The notes beneath the pieces were generated by a model that had not been told where the DNA came from, made no database searches, and saw only the letters and a list, made by a program, of their open reading frames with translations. A stretch of 64,000 nucleotides of DNA, from assembly GCA_017893485.1 (NCBI GenBank), contig CM030362.1, forward strand, positions 182,054,175-182,118,174. The letters are read 5' to 3'. The translations under genes were made by a program, and so were the position numbers. How positions within the stretch are numbered: position 1 is the stretch's first letter; each line of letters opens with the position of its first letter. The stretch comes from Hemerocallis citrina. Taxonomy: Eukaryota; Streptophyta; Magnoliopsida; Asparagales; Asphodelaceae. This document shows, piece after piece, positions 36,281 to 45,429 of this stretch.

Positions 36281-37848
36281 GTCATTTTGTAACGCCCCGA
36301 ATCCCAAGTACACTGAATTCGAGAGTTCTACAGGATCTTTCCACTTCATTTAGTACAATTTTCTAAGGAAATTTGAACTTTTCACTTTACATCAGAGTTA
36401 CATAAAAATATTACACTTTACATTACACAGCGGAAGTAAAATTTACAACAATTAAATAAATGTACAGCAACATTGTATAATCTTTAAGCATCTGTTCCTC
36501 TTTAATCTTTATCATGTCATTTACCTGCATATAAGACTGTGGGTACGTCAGTTTATTCAATCGACGAACATTATACACGGCCATCCTCTTATGCCGGAAA
36601 TAGTATAACTTATTTTCCATATTTAGCAAACACAAACTTGTCACATATCAAAATAAAGGGACTACCCTATTGATGTCGTGTTGTGATTGTGCACTTAGTC
36701 CTTAATGCAGTTATTTATGTTACATGACACTAATGCGCACTTGTTCGGATTCTATGCATCCCATACTACATAGGTCCGAGGGCAAGCCTCTTAATCGTTC
36801 TTCATCTTTGTAGGGTTCAATCCCTCGCCATGACTTAATCTACTACTGTAACTACAGTAAGTATCGTAGATGATCTATGAGTACAAGTACGTATACAAAA
36901 AACCTGGAGGGGAACCCCACGCCATGTCTTGACTCATCAAGCATGCATTTTGTGGCAATTCAGCCTCCTTCATGGCACACGATCCTCTTGTAGTCACCAA
37001 ACATCCCACAAGCGTGGCTAAAGTCCGATCATTACTGAGTTGTGCCCATGCCATGTCTTGACTCATCAAGCATGCATTCTGTGGCTCACACACCCGCACC
37101 GTAAACTCTTACTCTCATACTTGTGTTTTTCTCTCACTTTTATCACGTCTTCACTATGCACTAATCCTTAATTTTTATTAGAATCATGAACAAAATCAAA
37201 ACTCTAGAGTTAGCCTCTCCACTAAACCGGACTTATTCATTTATTCAAACAGGACCAACCTTGGTCTTTCATTTCAAATTTCATTTCATTTCTTTCCAAT
37301 TGCCGGGGGAAACTTAGCTACTCCTTTGTTTCAATTCCAATTCACAAATTTTAATTTGAGCATTTCCAACTCATAAATTCATTTTCATAATCATAACAGA
37401 TTTCTCTTTTTTTTTCAATAGCATGATCTCTAAATTATTCAATAGTCCATAATCACACATGGAATTTTATACTTCATCAAATATCAATTTCACATTGAAA
37501 TCACATCACTAAATGAATATTCACATACCATAAATTTCACACTATTCTCAAATGAGAATAATTCACAATGCATCACTACATATAATTTCTATTTTTTTTA
37601 TTCCACTTCTTTTCTAATATGTTATTTCAAGCCTTTCTACAAAGTGCAACTTTTATACCATACAAGTATATAACCATAAATCTAAATTATACATTTTATT
37701 CTCAAATCTTAATTTATTCTATGTAATTAATCCCCAAATTATTTTTCATAAGTCCCATATATTTTTAGAAGAATAACCATATTTTTTTCATAATTTTTGG
37801 ATCACCAAAACACTCAAAAAAAATGTTTTTTCTAAACTGCCGAAGCCA

Positions 37849-37902
37849 AGAATCGAACCCAGGACCACAAAGAAAACCGCCCAAGGCACAGGCCACTAGG
37901 CC
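37849..37902 (-). other. tRNA-like module 2 in LTR B (A and B boxes)
   Basis: The minus strand has GGCCTAGTGGCC (37891-37902, A-box-like) and GGTTCGATTCT (37849-37859, B-box-like) 31 bp apart, with GGTCCTG directly before the B box as in many tRNA T-arms. The stems are imperfect, so this is not a functional tRNA gene. The equivalent in LTR D is 57242-57296. Confidence 0.6.
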
Positions 37903-37928
37903 GGATGCAACACACATTGTAAGGAGGG

Positions 37929-37951
37929 CCGAGAGCATTATATGCTCTCGG
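37929..37951. repeat. Near-perfect hairpin between the tRNA-like modules
   Basis: CCGAGAGCAT, a 3-nt spacer, then ATGCTCTCGG. Not evident at the same place in LTR D. Confidence 0.85.
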
Positions 37952-38003
37952 CTGCTGTTCTCTTTTATTTTAAAAATTTATGAAACAAAGTGTGTTGTCC
38001 AGG

Positions 38004-38065
38004 GGATTCGAACCAGCGACCTCAGACCACTGTAGCGATTAAAAGTGTCCCAACCACTTGAGCTA
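38004..38065 (-). other. tRNA-like module 1 in LTR B (A and B boxes)
   Basis: The minus strand has TAGCTCAAGTGG (38054-38065), an exact fit to the tRNA A box, and GGTTCGAATCC (38004-38014), an exact fit to the B box, 40 bp apart. Between them lies a tRNA-sized anticodon/variable region. The T-arm stem is only partly paired. It has the same orientation as the element's genes. Confidence 0.7.
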
Positions 38066-38722
38066 CGCGCTCAGGTTGTCAATAACGCAACTAAAAATTT
38101 ATTTAAACCAATTCTCTCTATTATTAAAACGTTTCGATGTTCAACTAGTCCTCATTTCATTTTGCTTTTATAAAATTTACTGTAAATGTCCAGATTGACT
38201 AATATCATCATAAATTATATCCAGTATGAAAAAAAATAATTTTTTTCAACAATTAAAACATATTTTTCATACAATTAATTTGAATTCTACATTATAACTA
38301 CCACATTTCTTCATTTCGATATTTCTTATCAATTAACACTACTAATCCCTTTATTAGCAAACTTCACATTAATTCTCTATTTTTAATCTTTTACCAAACA
38401 TACAAAATTATATCTTAATTCATTTATTTCAATGTAACACAAAGATTCATTTAAACACATAAAGTAGCATTGTCAATCTACTAACTTTTTGTATATAATT
38501 TGTGATGTAGATAATGAAACTATCTTCAATAATCCATGTCCATAATTAATTCACTCACAATTTAGCCTTTACTAATAGAACCACATACAATTTCACATCC
38601 ACATTTCAATCAATCCATAGGTCATTTTTATCAATTAAATGCGTACTCTTATTAATATTTTTCATGCTTCATTCATTCAATTCAATCTAGCATGCATTCC
38701 TATTTAGAAATATAGAAAATTT

Positions 38723-38733
38723 ACCCACCTTAA
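38723..38733 (-). other. Splice-donor-like site in LTR B
   Basis: The minus strand reads TTTAAG/GTGGGTAA, with the intron starting at base 38728, about 300 bp after the TATA box. Confidence 0.4.
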
Positions 38734-39023
38734 ATGGAGAGAAAAATACAACTAGCGACACCTCCTAAACAATGTCCTTGCAAACGAGAGCGATCCTCCT
38801 CCTTGAAGCGCGCAACCGAGCCTCCAAGAACACCCAACCCGAGAGCTCCTAAGCCAAACCGAGAGCACTCCCTTGATAGCCGGCCTCTCCTCTTCTTGTT
38901 GCAAGCACAACTCCCACACACAACTCAATCTTTTAACTCACTAAAATAAGTACTAGATACTTGTATTAGCTATAGGTTTGGGAAGAATTAATTTGCACAA
39001 GAATACTAGCTATGGGAGGGGGG

Positions 39024-39031
39024 TATTTATA
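39024..39031 (-). promoter_or_regulatory. TATA box of LTR B
   Basis: The minus strand reads AGTATAAATACCCCCC. Confidence 0.75.
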
Positions 39032-39601
39032 CTAAAAATCTAGGAAAATGGATGGCTAAGATTGAAGTAGGAGTTAGGAACAAATGGCTTAGATTTAAGG
39101 AGGAGTTACACTAACTACCCATGATGAGTAACCATCTCCACCATGATCCCACTCAAAAATTTCTTTTCCCTCAAAGATGCAATCCGGCCATGCTTTGGGA
39201 AGGTGCACTTTGCACGTGTACGTGCAATCCACGTGCAAGCATTTGCCTCCAAAAATTTGTACATTAAATTTTGTATAAAAATAATTTTTAAATTGTATCC
39301 CACATGACAAGTTGTATTTAAAAATAAATTGACTCATGGGCTTTAGTTTATGGGCCAAAATAATTATTATAAAAATAATAAATTAAATTAACTTTGGGCT
39401 TTTTTAAAAAAAAAAAGAAAAGGCTTTTGTGTCTAATTGAAAGAAGGCTTTATAAAAATAATTACAAGAACATATTTAAAAAAAAATCTATACACATCAT
39501 AATGAAAATAATTATAACAATTAATTCAACCAAAATATTGCACGTGCACACTACGTGCAAAATAAAATAATTTTTCACAAATGAAAAATCGGGGCATTAC
39601 A

Positions 39602-39616
39602 ACACTCCCTCCTTAG
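39602..39616 (-). other. Polypurine tract of chromovirus B
   Basis: The minus strand reads CTAAGGAGGGAGTGT, abutting the LTR start TGTAATGCCCC. Confidence 0.85.
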
Positions 39617-39696
39617 AATAATTCCGTCCCCGGAACTACAGTCAAAAGCGAGAAAACAACCACTCACAACAAGAACAAAAAGATACAAAGATACAA

Positions 39697-40740
39697 TCAA
39701 GCAAAAAGTTCAGGATAGTCCTTCAACATCCTCTCCTCAGACTCCCAAGTAGCCTCTTCAACCAAGTGGTTTCTCCAGACTACCTTGACCATCGGTATCG
39801 TCTTATTCCTCAAGACTTTCTCTCGACGATCAACAATCTCGACAGGAAACTCGATGTAATTCAGATCCAACTGCAAACCTTCCGGCACTTCAGGTAAATG
39901 ATGACTCGGATCTGGAATATACCCTCTCAGCATAGACACATGAAAGACATTGTGCACCTGAGATAACTCTTCCGGTAATTCCAGCCGGTAAGCAGTCTTC
40001 CCGATCCTTTTCAATATCGTGTATGGGCCTATAAACCTCGGGGCTAACTTCCCGCCTTTGCCAAATCGAACCACACCTTTACTGGGTGATACTTTCAGAA
40101 AGACGAAGTCACCAACCTCAAACTCAAGGTCCCTTCTCCGGTTGTCTGCATAGCTTTTCTGCCTGCTCTGAGCTTCTACCAACCTTTTCCTGATCAGAAC
40201 AATCTTCTCAGAGGTTTGCCGCACAAGCTCAGGACCAAACAACTGATGCTCCCTAACTTCAAACCAACAATCAGGTGTTCTGCACTTCTTGACATACAAA
40301 GCTTCGTACGGCGCCATCCCAATACTGGTCTGAAAACTGTTGTTGTAGGCAAACTCTACCAAAGGTAAAGGCCTTTCCCAACTGCCTCCAAAGTCTCATA
40401 TACAACATCGAAGCATATCCTCAAGAATACGGTTGACTCTCTTGGTCTGCCCATCGGTTTGTGGATGAAAAGCAGTGCTGAAATCTGTCTTGGTACCCAA
40501 AGCTGTATGAAGACTCCTCCAGAAATGCGAAGTAAACCACGCATCTCGATCAGACACAGTAGTTGACGGAACACCATGAAGCCAGACGATCTCGCCAACA
40601 TACAACTCAGCTAACTTGTCCATCGAAGCCGTGAGTTTCATTGCCAGAAAGTGAGCGGACTTGGTTAGTCGATCGACTATAACCCAAATTGCATTATTGC
40701 CTTTAGGACTCTTAGGCAATCCCGTAATGAAATCCATACT
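39697..40740 (-). pseudogene. int: Integrase and chromodomain of chromovirus B (N-terminus missing)
   Basis: One reading frame from [13 protein letters not shown] to the C-terminal stop, with a single TGA at 40396-40398. Contents: core ([40 protein letters not shown]), FAYNNSFQTSIGMAPYEALY, the GPYTILKRIGKTAYRLELP region, VFHVSMLR, and a chromodomain (FPVEIVDRREKVL, VKVVWRNHLVEEATWESE, YPELF). The catalytic Glu of the usual DGQ.ER motif is Lys here (codon 40441-40443). The chromodomain, which in chromoviruses guides insertion to modified chromatin, is complete. RT, RNase H and Gag are absent through a deletion joining this gene to the 5' LTR. Confidence 0.92.
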
Positions 40741-40756
40741 GATGTTATCCCGTAAT

Positions 40757-40875
40757 AAAATCTATACTCATCATAATGAAAATAATCATAACATTTAATT
40801 CAACCAAAATATTGCACGTGCGCACTACGTGCAAAATAAAATAATTTTTCACAAATGAAAAATCGGGGCATTACA
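40757..40875 (-). repeat. Truncated 5' LTR of chromovirus B
   Basis: 119 bp nearly identical to the end of the 3' LTR (39484-39601), including GCACGTGC and AATCGGGGCATTACA. The inner end runs straight into integrase sequence. Confidence 0.9.
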
Positions 40876-40934
40876 CGTTCTATCCCCAGAACGTCCATAG
40901 TGGGAGAAAAGAACAAAAAAAAAACAGAAAACAC

Positions 40935-41990
40935 CTAAAACAAATCCGGATACAATGCCTTCATGCGGCTCTCCGGCTCCAACGTGGCTTCTTCCACGAA
41001 CTGGTTCTTTCAGAGAACTTTAACCATCCGGATGACCTTGTTCCTTAGTACCTTATCCTGATGATCAAGTATCCTGACTAGTTGCTCTCTGTAGGAAAGA
41101 TTAATCTGTAAATCTTTCGGAACCTCTGGCAACTGATGGCTTGAATCCGGCACATACTTCCGTAGCATAGAGACGTGGAACACGTCATGCACTTGAGATA
41201 ACTCGGCCGGTAGCTCCAACTTATAAGCCATCTTGCCAATCCTCTTCAGAATCTTGTATGGTCCAATGTATATCGGAGCTAACTTCCCGTCCTTTCCGAA
41301 TCTAATAACTTCTTTTGTCGGCGACACCTTAAGAAATACAGAGTCACCTTCCTCAAATTCCAACTCTCTTCGGCGATTGTCCGCATAGCTCTTCTGCCTG
41401 CTTTGTGCTCCTTGAAGCCTTTTCTGAATAATCTCCTTCTGTTCCGACGTTTGCTGTACGATTTCTGGCCCATACATCTGCCGCTCTCCTACCTCGAACC
41501 AACAAACTGGTGTTCTACATCTTCGGCCATACAAAGCTTCATACGGGGCTATGCTAATGCTCGCCTGATAGCTGTTATTATAAGCAAACTCTACCAAGGC
41601 TAGGTATTTCTCCAAACTTCCTCCTAAGTCCAAAATGCATGCCTTCAACATATCTTCAAGAATCCTGTTGACTCTCTCTATCTGTCCATCGGTCCGTGGG
41701 TAAAAAGCTGTGCTGAAGTATGTTCTAGTTCCCAATGCTGATTGCAGACCTTGCCAGAATCGAGACGTAAATCTTGCATCTCGGTCGAATACGATCGACA
41801 CTGGCACTCCATGTAGCTTTACTATGTTCTCGATGTAGATCTCGACCAGCTTCTCGACTGTCCAGGTTGTCTTTATTGAGAGAAAATGTGCTGACTTCGT
41901 CAATCGATCCATAATCACCCATATTGAGTCATTTCCTTTAGGGCTCCTGGGTAATCCAGTGATAAAATCTATACGGATGTTCTCTTATTT
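40935..41990 (-). pseudogene. int: Integrase and chromodomain of chromovirus A
   Basis: Starts at [11 protein letters not shown] followed by a stop, then core [25 protein letters not shown], the [20 protein letters not shown] segment (catalytic Glu kept), AYNNSYQASISIAPYEALYG, GPYKILKRIGKMAYKLELP, VFHVSMLRKYVPD. The chromodomain (RILDHQDKVLRNKVIRMVKVL) is cut by TGA at 41010-41012, where a Trp codon is expected, and ends YPDLF at 40938. The HHCC zinc finger is missing because a deletion joins RT to this core. The 302-codon open part is the longest intact piece of A. Confidence 0.92.
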
Positions 41991-42019
41991 CCATTCTGGA
42001 ATGGGTAGAGGCTGTAGCA

Positions 42020-43420
42020 ATCCTTCTGAGGTAAAACCAATATAGGTGCAGAGATCAAACGGTTCTTCAGTTCCTGAAAACTCTCTTCACACTTCTCCGT
42101 CCAGTCGAAACATTGGTTCTTCTTGGTCAAGGCTGTAAGGGGTACAGCTATCCTTGCATAATTCTGGATAAACTTCTGGTAATATCCAGTCATACCCAGA
42201 AAACTCCTTACTTCTTTCACCATCTTTGGCTGTGGCCATCCCGTGACTGCTTCTATCTTCTGAGGATCCTTTGCCACTCCCTCAGAAAGGATATGGCCTA
42301 GGAATGGAACTTCCAATTTCCAAAACTCACACTTAGATAATCTGACATACAACTGATGCTCTTGTAGTTTGCTCAAGACTGCTGTCAGATGTTCAGCATG
42401 ATCCTCTTCTGTCCTTGAATATACCAAAATGTCGTCGATGAAGACCACGACAAATAAGTCGGTAAACGGACGTAGAATTCTGTTCATCAAGTCCATGAAG
42501 ATTGCTGGAGCGTTAGTCACTCCAAACAGCATTACCAAGAATTCATAATGTCCATGTCGAGCCCGAAAAGCTGTCTTAGGTACATCCTCTTCCCTAACTC
42601 GCACTTGATGATATCTGGACCGTAGATCAATCTTGGAAAATACTACTGCTCCCTGAAGCTGATCGAACAAATCGTCGATCCTGGGAATTGGGTACTTATT
42701 TCGAATAGTGACTTTATACAATTCCCGATAACCAATACACATCCTGGATGACCCGTCCTTTTTCTTAACAAGCAATACTGGTGCTCCCCAAGGTGACGCA
42801 CTTGGTCTGATAAATTTCTTCTACAAGAACTCTTTAATCTGCTTCTTGACCTCTTTCTGCTCTACTAGCGCCATTCGATAGGGTGCTTTGGATACTGGAG
42901 CGCTACCTGGCTGAATAGTGATGCTAAACTCGACATCACGGTGTAGGGGAATTCCAAGTAAATCCTCCAAGAATATGAGTGGAAAATTCCCCACCATTGG
43001 TATCTTGTTCACCTTTTCAGGTACCCGTACTTCACTAGCAGCTGCAATAGTCATTAATTTCGACCTCTTCTCCCCGTGGAATACAAGTTCCACTCCTTTA
43101 GCTGCAATGACTACCTGCTTCTCCTTGCAGTCGATGCTTGCCTTGTGCATCGACATCCAATCCATACCAATAATGACACCTGTTCCGGCAAAACCCAATT
43201 CCAACAAATCGATACTTAGGGTTTCTCCGCTAATCTGGTGCTTACATCCCCTATAGCACAGATCTGTAGTAAGAGTTGCCCCTGACGGCGTAGCCACCGT
43301 CAAAGCTAAATCTGGGATTGCCGTTTGTGCGCATCTTAATTTTCTCGAAAAAGATTTTGACACAAAAGAATGAGTCGATCCACTATCAAACAAGACCGTA
43401 GCCAAAATTCCATTTATATA
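42020..43420 (-). pseudogene. pol: Protease and reverse transcriptase of chromovirus A
   Basis: Protease: VLFDSGSTHSFVS (catalytic DSG), an IIGMDWMSMHKASIDC segment. RT follows in the same frame after a TAG near 42818: [66 protein letters not shown], the catalytic box FIDD (42431-42442), [10 protein letters not shown], the [14 protein letters not shown] connection region. The sequence stops at APILVLP, exactly where RNase H should begin, and passes directly to integrase sequence, so RNase H is gone. Role: polyprotein cleavage and cDNA synthesis. Confidence 0.92.
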
Positions 43421-43663
43421 TATATATCCTATTACAACAGTTCATCCTCCAACAACTTCCAAAAAAAATCAAAATACAACTTTAGAACTTATTACACCAT
43501 TTCCTTACATACCAGTAATTACCCTTCCATCTTCTTCAGCATCCTTCTTGGTCAAGGCGAACACTCTTCCTTGACGCATAGGCTTCTTCCAAATGTTGGT
43601 TGCTCCCGACCCTGCCCTGTGGCTGTTCCTTGCAATTTGGGGAAAGTTTGAATTGATATGCCC

Positions 43664-44584
43664 TTATAGTCCACACAGGAAACATTTCGGTGCACTCTTC
43701 TGGTGGCATCGATCTATAAAGTGTCCCTGCTCTCCATAGTGAAAGCAATTTTTGGGCTTGAATTCTCCTGTATCGGTACTAATTTTCTTGAACTTCTGGC
43801 CCTTGCCCTGCTGTATGAACTTTGATGCTGGGGTAGATCTTTTCCCTTTGTTCCAAAACTCTACTCTTCCTTGATTCGGATTCATATCCGCCTCTGTCGC
43901 CGCAGCTCTTCTTACCAGCTTGTCGAATTGGCGAATGCCCAAAGGAATCATCCTCAACCTCAGTCCAGGCCTAAGCCCTTGCTCAAACCTCTGGGCCTTC
44001 TTTGCTTCCTCCTGGACCATCTCTGGTGCATACCTTGATAACTGAGAAAACTTCGTCTCATATTCTCTGACGGACATATTTCCTTGCTTCAAGCTGTGGA
44101 ATTCCATTGCTTTCTCCTCTTGCACATTCAAGGGGAAATAGTTTTGTCAGAATTCCTCAAGGAAATCTTTCCAAGTGATCTGTCCTTCTCCAAGACCACG
44201 CTTCACGAACTGCCACCAAACTCCGGCGTCCTTCTCCAGTAAGATTGTGGCTAGACATACCTTGCTGTCCTCGGGAATCATCAGCACCTCAAATACTGTC
44301 TCCACCTGACGTATCCAGTTGTCAGCAGCTGTAGGATCGACCTGTCCTTCGAAGACTGGCGGTTTCATCCTCCTAAATGATTCCACCATCTTCACCAGAT
44401 CAGTATTCACCGTAACTCCTGGTGCCCTTTGTGGCGGCGCTTGGTTCCTGCTAGCCTCCACAAATACTCCAATCATATGATACACCCGAGCAAATTCTTC
44501 CCTTACATCAAGGCCAGTACCGTTGGCTCCACTACCTTCGGCTTCAGTCTGGTCGCTCTGGTTGCTTCTAGTCCTTCCTGCCAT
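43664..44584 (-). pseudogene. gag: Gag of chromovirus A
   Basis: Starts at MAGRTRSNQ (ATG 44582-44584). An in-frame TGA occurs at 44147-44149 and another stop at 43664. The core contains FRRMKPPVFEGQVDPTAADNW and WWQFVKRGLGEGQITWKDF, then MSVREYETKFSQLSRYAPE. Two zinc knuckles are recognisable but damaged: CFHYGEQGHFIDRC (second Cys is Tyr) and CFLCGL followed by a stop. The frame then continues QGRVFALTKKDAEEDG toward the protease. An AT-rich stretch of about 85-100 bp at 43431-43516 separates this from the protease. The ATG is directly preceded by a splice-acceptor consensus. Confidence 0.88.
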
Positions 44585-44600
44585 CTGAAAGCTAATATAG
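44585..44600 (-). other. Splice-acceptor-like site abutting the gag ATG of A
   Basis: The minus strand reads CTATATTAGCTTTCAG/ATG: a pyrimidine-rich tract and CAG end exactly at the gag start codon. Confidence 0.5.
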
Positions 44601-44832
44601 ACATCATCAACCAACAACCGTAAAGCAAAAACCCATAACACACCAGCATTGGTCAAAACATACTTGTTCCATTCATTTCAAAAAAGGTTTTACAATGATT
44701 TTTCATCATACAATCACATCATCATCACATGGGTTCATATTACACCCACGAAAACAATAGCATGTTAGCCTAGCTATTCAGAAAGGTTGTCATGTATACA
44801 CATCAAAAGAAATCCCATCACATTAAGGGAGG

Positions 44833-45246
44833 TCACTGCTCTCTAGCTCCTGGCGAGTCGCCAACCTCAGAACTATCCCTGACAGTCATCCGGTCTAATA
44901 GATCCTGCATGTCGCAGACCTGAGTCCTCAGTGCTAGATATCTGCTCTGTAGATGGCCCAGGCTTTCCTCGTACCGGTGCTTCAGAAGTACTACCCTCGT
45001 CTTCCATTTCCTCTTGGCCCTTTCTAGCTTGGCCACTCTCCTCTCAGTGGTTATCAATGCCCATGCAAGGTTATCAAAGCGATCCCCTTGCTGCCCGTGG
45101 CTCCATTTGTAGGTAGCCAGCTCTGGGGACAACATGGTGATAGCTTGCACTATGGCCGTGGGCTGTGGGGGTGGAGGTGGAAGTGGGGGTGTAGAACCAT
45201 GTCCATCGGTCCACCCATTCGAGTGTCCATTGTCCAAGCTTGGTAT
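44833..45246 (-). CDS. Extra upstream open frame of chromovirus A (Pro-rich, coiled coil)
   Basis: An open frame of about 138 codons between the PBS and gag, with no ATG near its start; the frame opens only a few codons before an acceptor-like TTTTCTCTTGCAG. Visible features: a Gly/Ser/Asn-rich start, a proline run (STPPLPPPPPQPT), then a heptad-rich charged helix containing RRVAKLERAKRKWKTR and LQSRYLALRTQVCDMQDLL, likely a coiled coil, ending GDSPGAREQ. I recognise no domain. It is intact while gag and pol are broken, but its short length makes this weak evidence. It could be an exon joined to the LTR leader, or an upstream part of a longer Gag. The first internal ATG is in MLSPELATY. Confidence 0.5.
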   Translation of the reverse strand: MPSLDNGHSNGWTDGHGSTPPLPPPPPQPTAIVQAITMLSPELATYKWSHGQQGDRFDNLAWALITTERRVAKLERAKRKWKTRVVLLKHRYEESLGHLQSRYLALRTQVCDMQDLLDRMTVRDSSEVGDSPGAREQ

Positions 45247-45260
45247 CTGCAAGAGAAAAT
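45247..45260 (-). other. Splice-acceptor-like site before the upstream open frame of A
   Basis: The minus strand reads ATTTTCTCTTGCAG/ATACC, a strong plant 3' splice-site consensus, with a frame that is closed just upstream. Confidence 0.5.
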
Positions 45261-45412
45261 ATGGGAATCAGTCAAGATACAGAAAAAATTATAAAGCATA
45301 AGTTGCAAAAGCAACATTATGAATTATAATCATCAACTATCTAACTAAACCCAATTTTCACAATGCATCCAAGTCTAATTTTCCTACTGTGTTGGACTAA
45401 TATTTGAAGTTT

Positions 45413-45424
45413 GCTCTGATACCA
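45413..45424 (-). other. Primer binding site of chromovirus A (initiator tRNA-Met)
   Basis: The minus strand reads TGGTATCAGAGC, five bases from the 5' LTR end. Confidence 0.95.
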
Positions 45425-45429
45425 ACATC

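Larger units (their letters stand above)
36288..39601 (-). repeat. 3' LTR of chromovirus B
   Basis: TGTAACGCCCCGAATCCC...GGGGCATTACA, 3,314 bp. In coding sense: G-box cluster 39540-39570 and 39205-39235, TATA 39024-39031, leader with donor-like site 38728, then AT-rich sequence with two tRNA-like modules (38065-37849). It is the same family as solo LTR D. The segment from about 37100 to 37800 is AT-rich and otherwise featureless. Confidence 0.93.
36288..40875 (-). mobile_element. Deleted chromovirus B nested in A
   Basis: Complete 3.3 kb 3' LTR, polypurine tract, integrase-chromodomain fragment, then only the first 119 bp of a 5' LTR. Flanks CATTT (36283-36287) and CGTTC (40876-40880) fit a 5-bp TSD altered by two transitions. 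They interrupt a short untranslated segment of A that lines up with TTCCGTCCCCGGAAC in B itself. Total 4,588 bp. This is the innermost element. Confidence 0.88.

Noticed and set aside
38004..38065. Functional tRNA gene
   Set aside because: A and B boxes fit, but the T-arm stem pairs poorly, no full acceptor stem is found and the module lies within an LTR.
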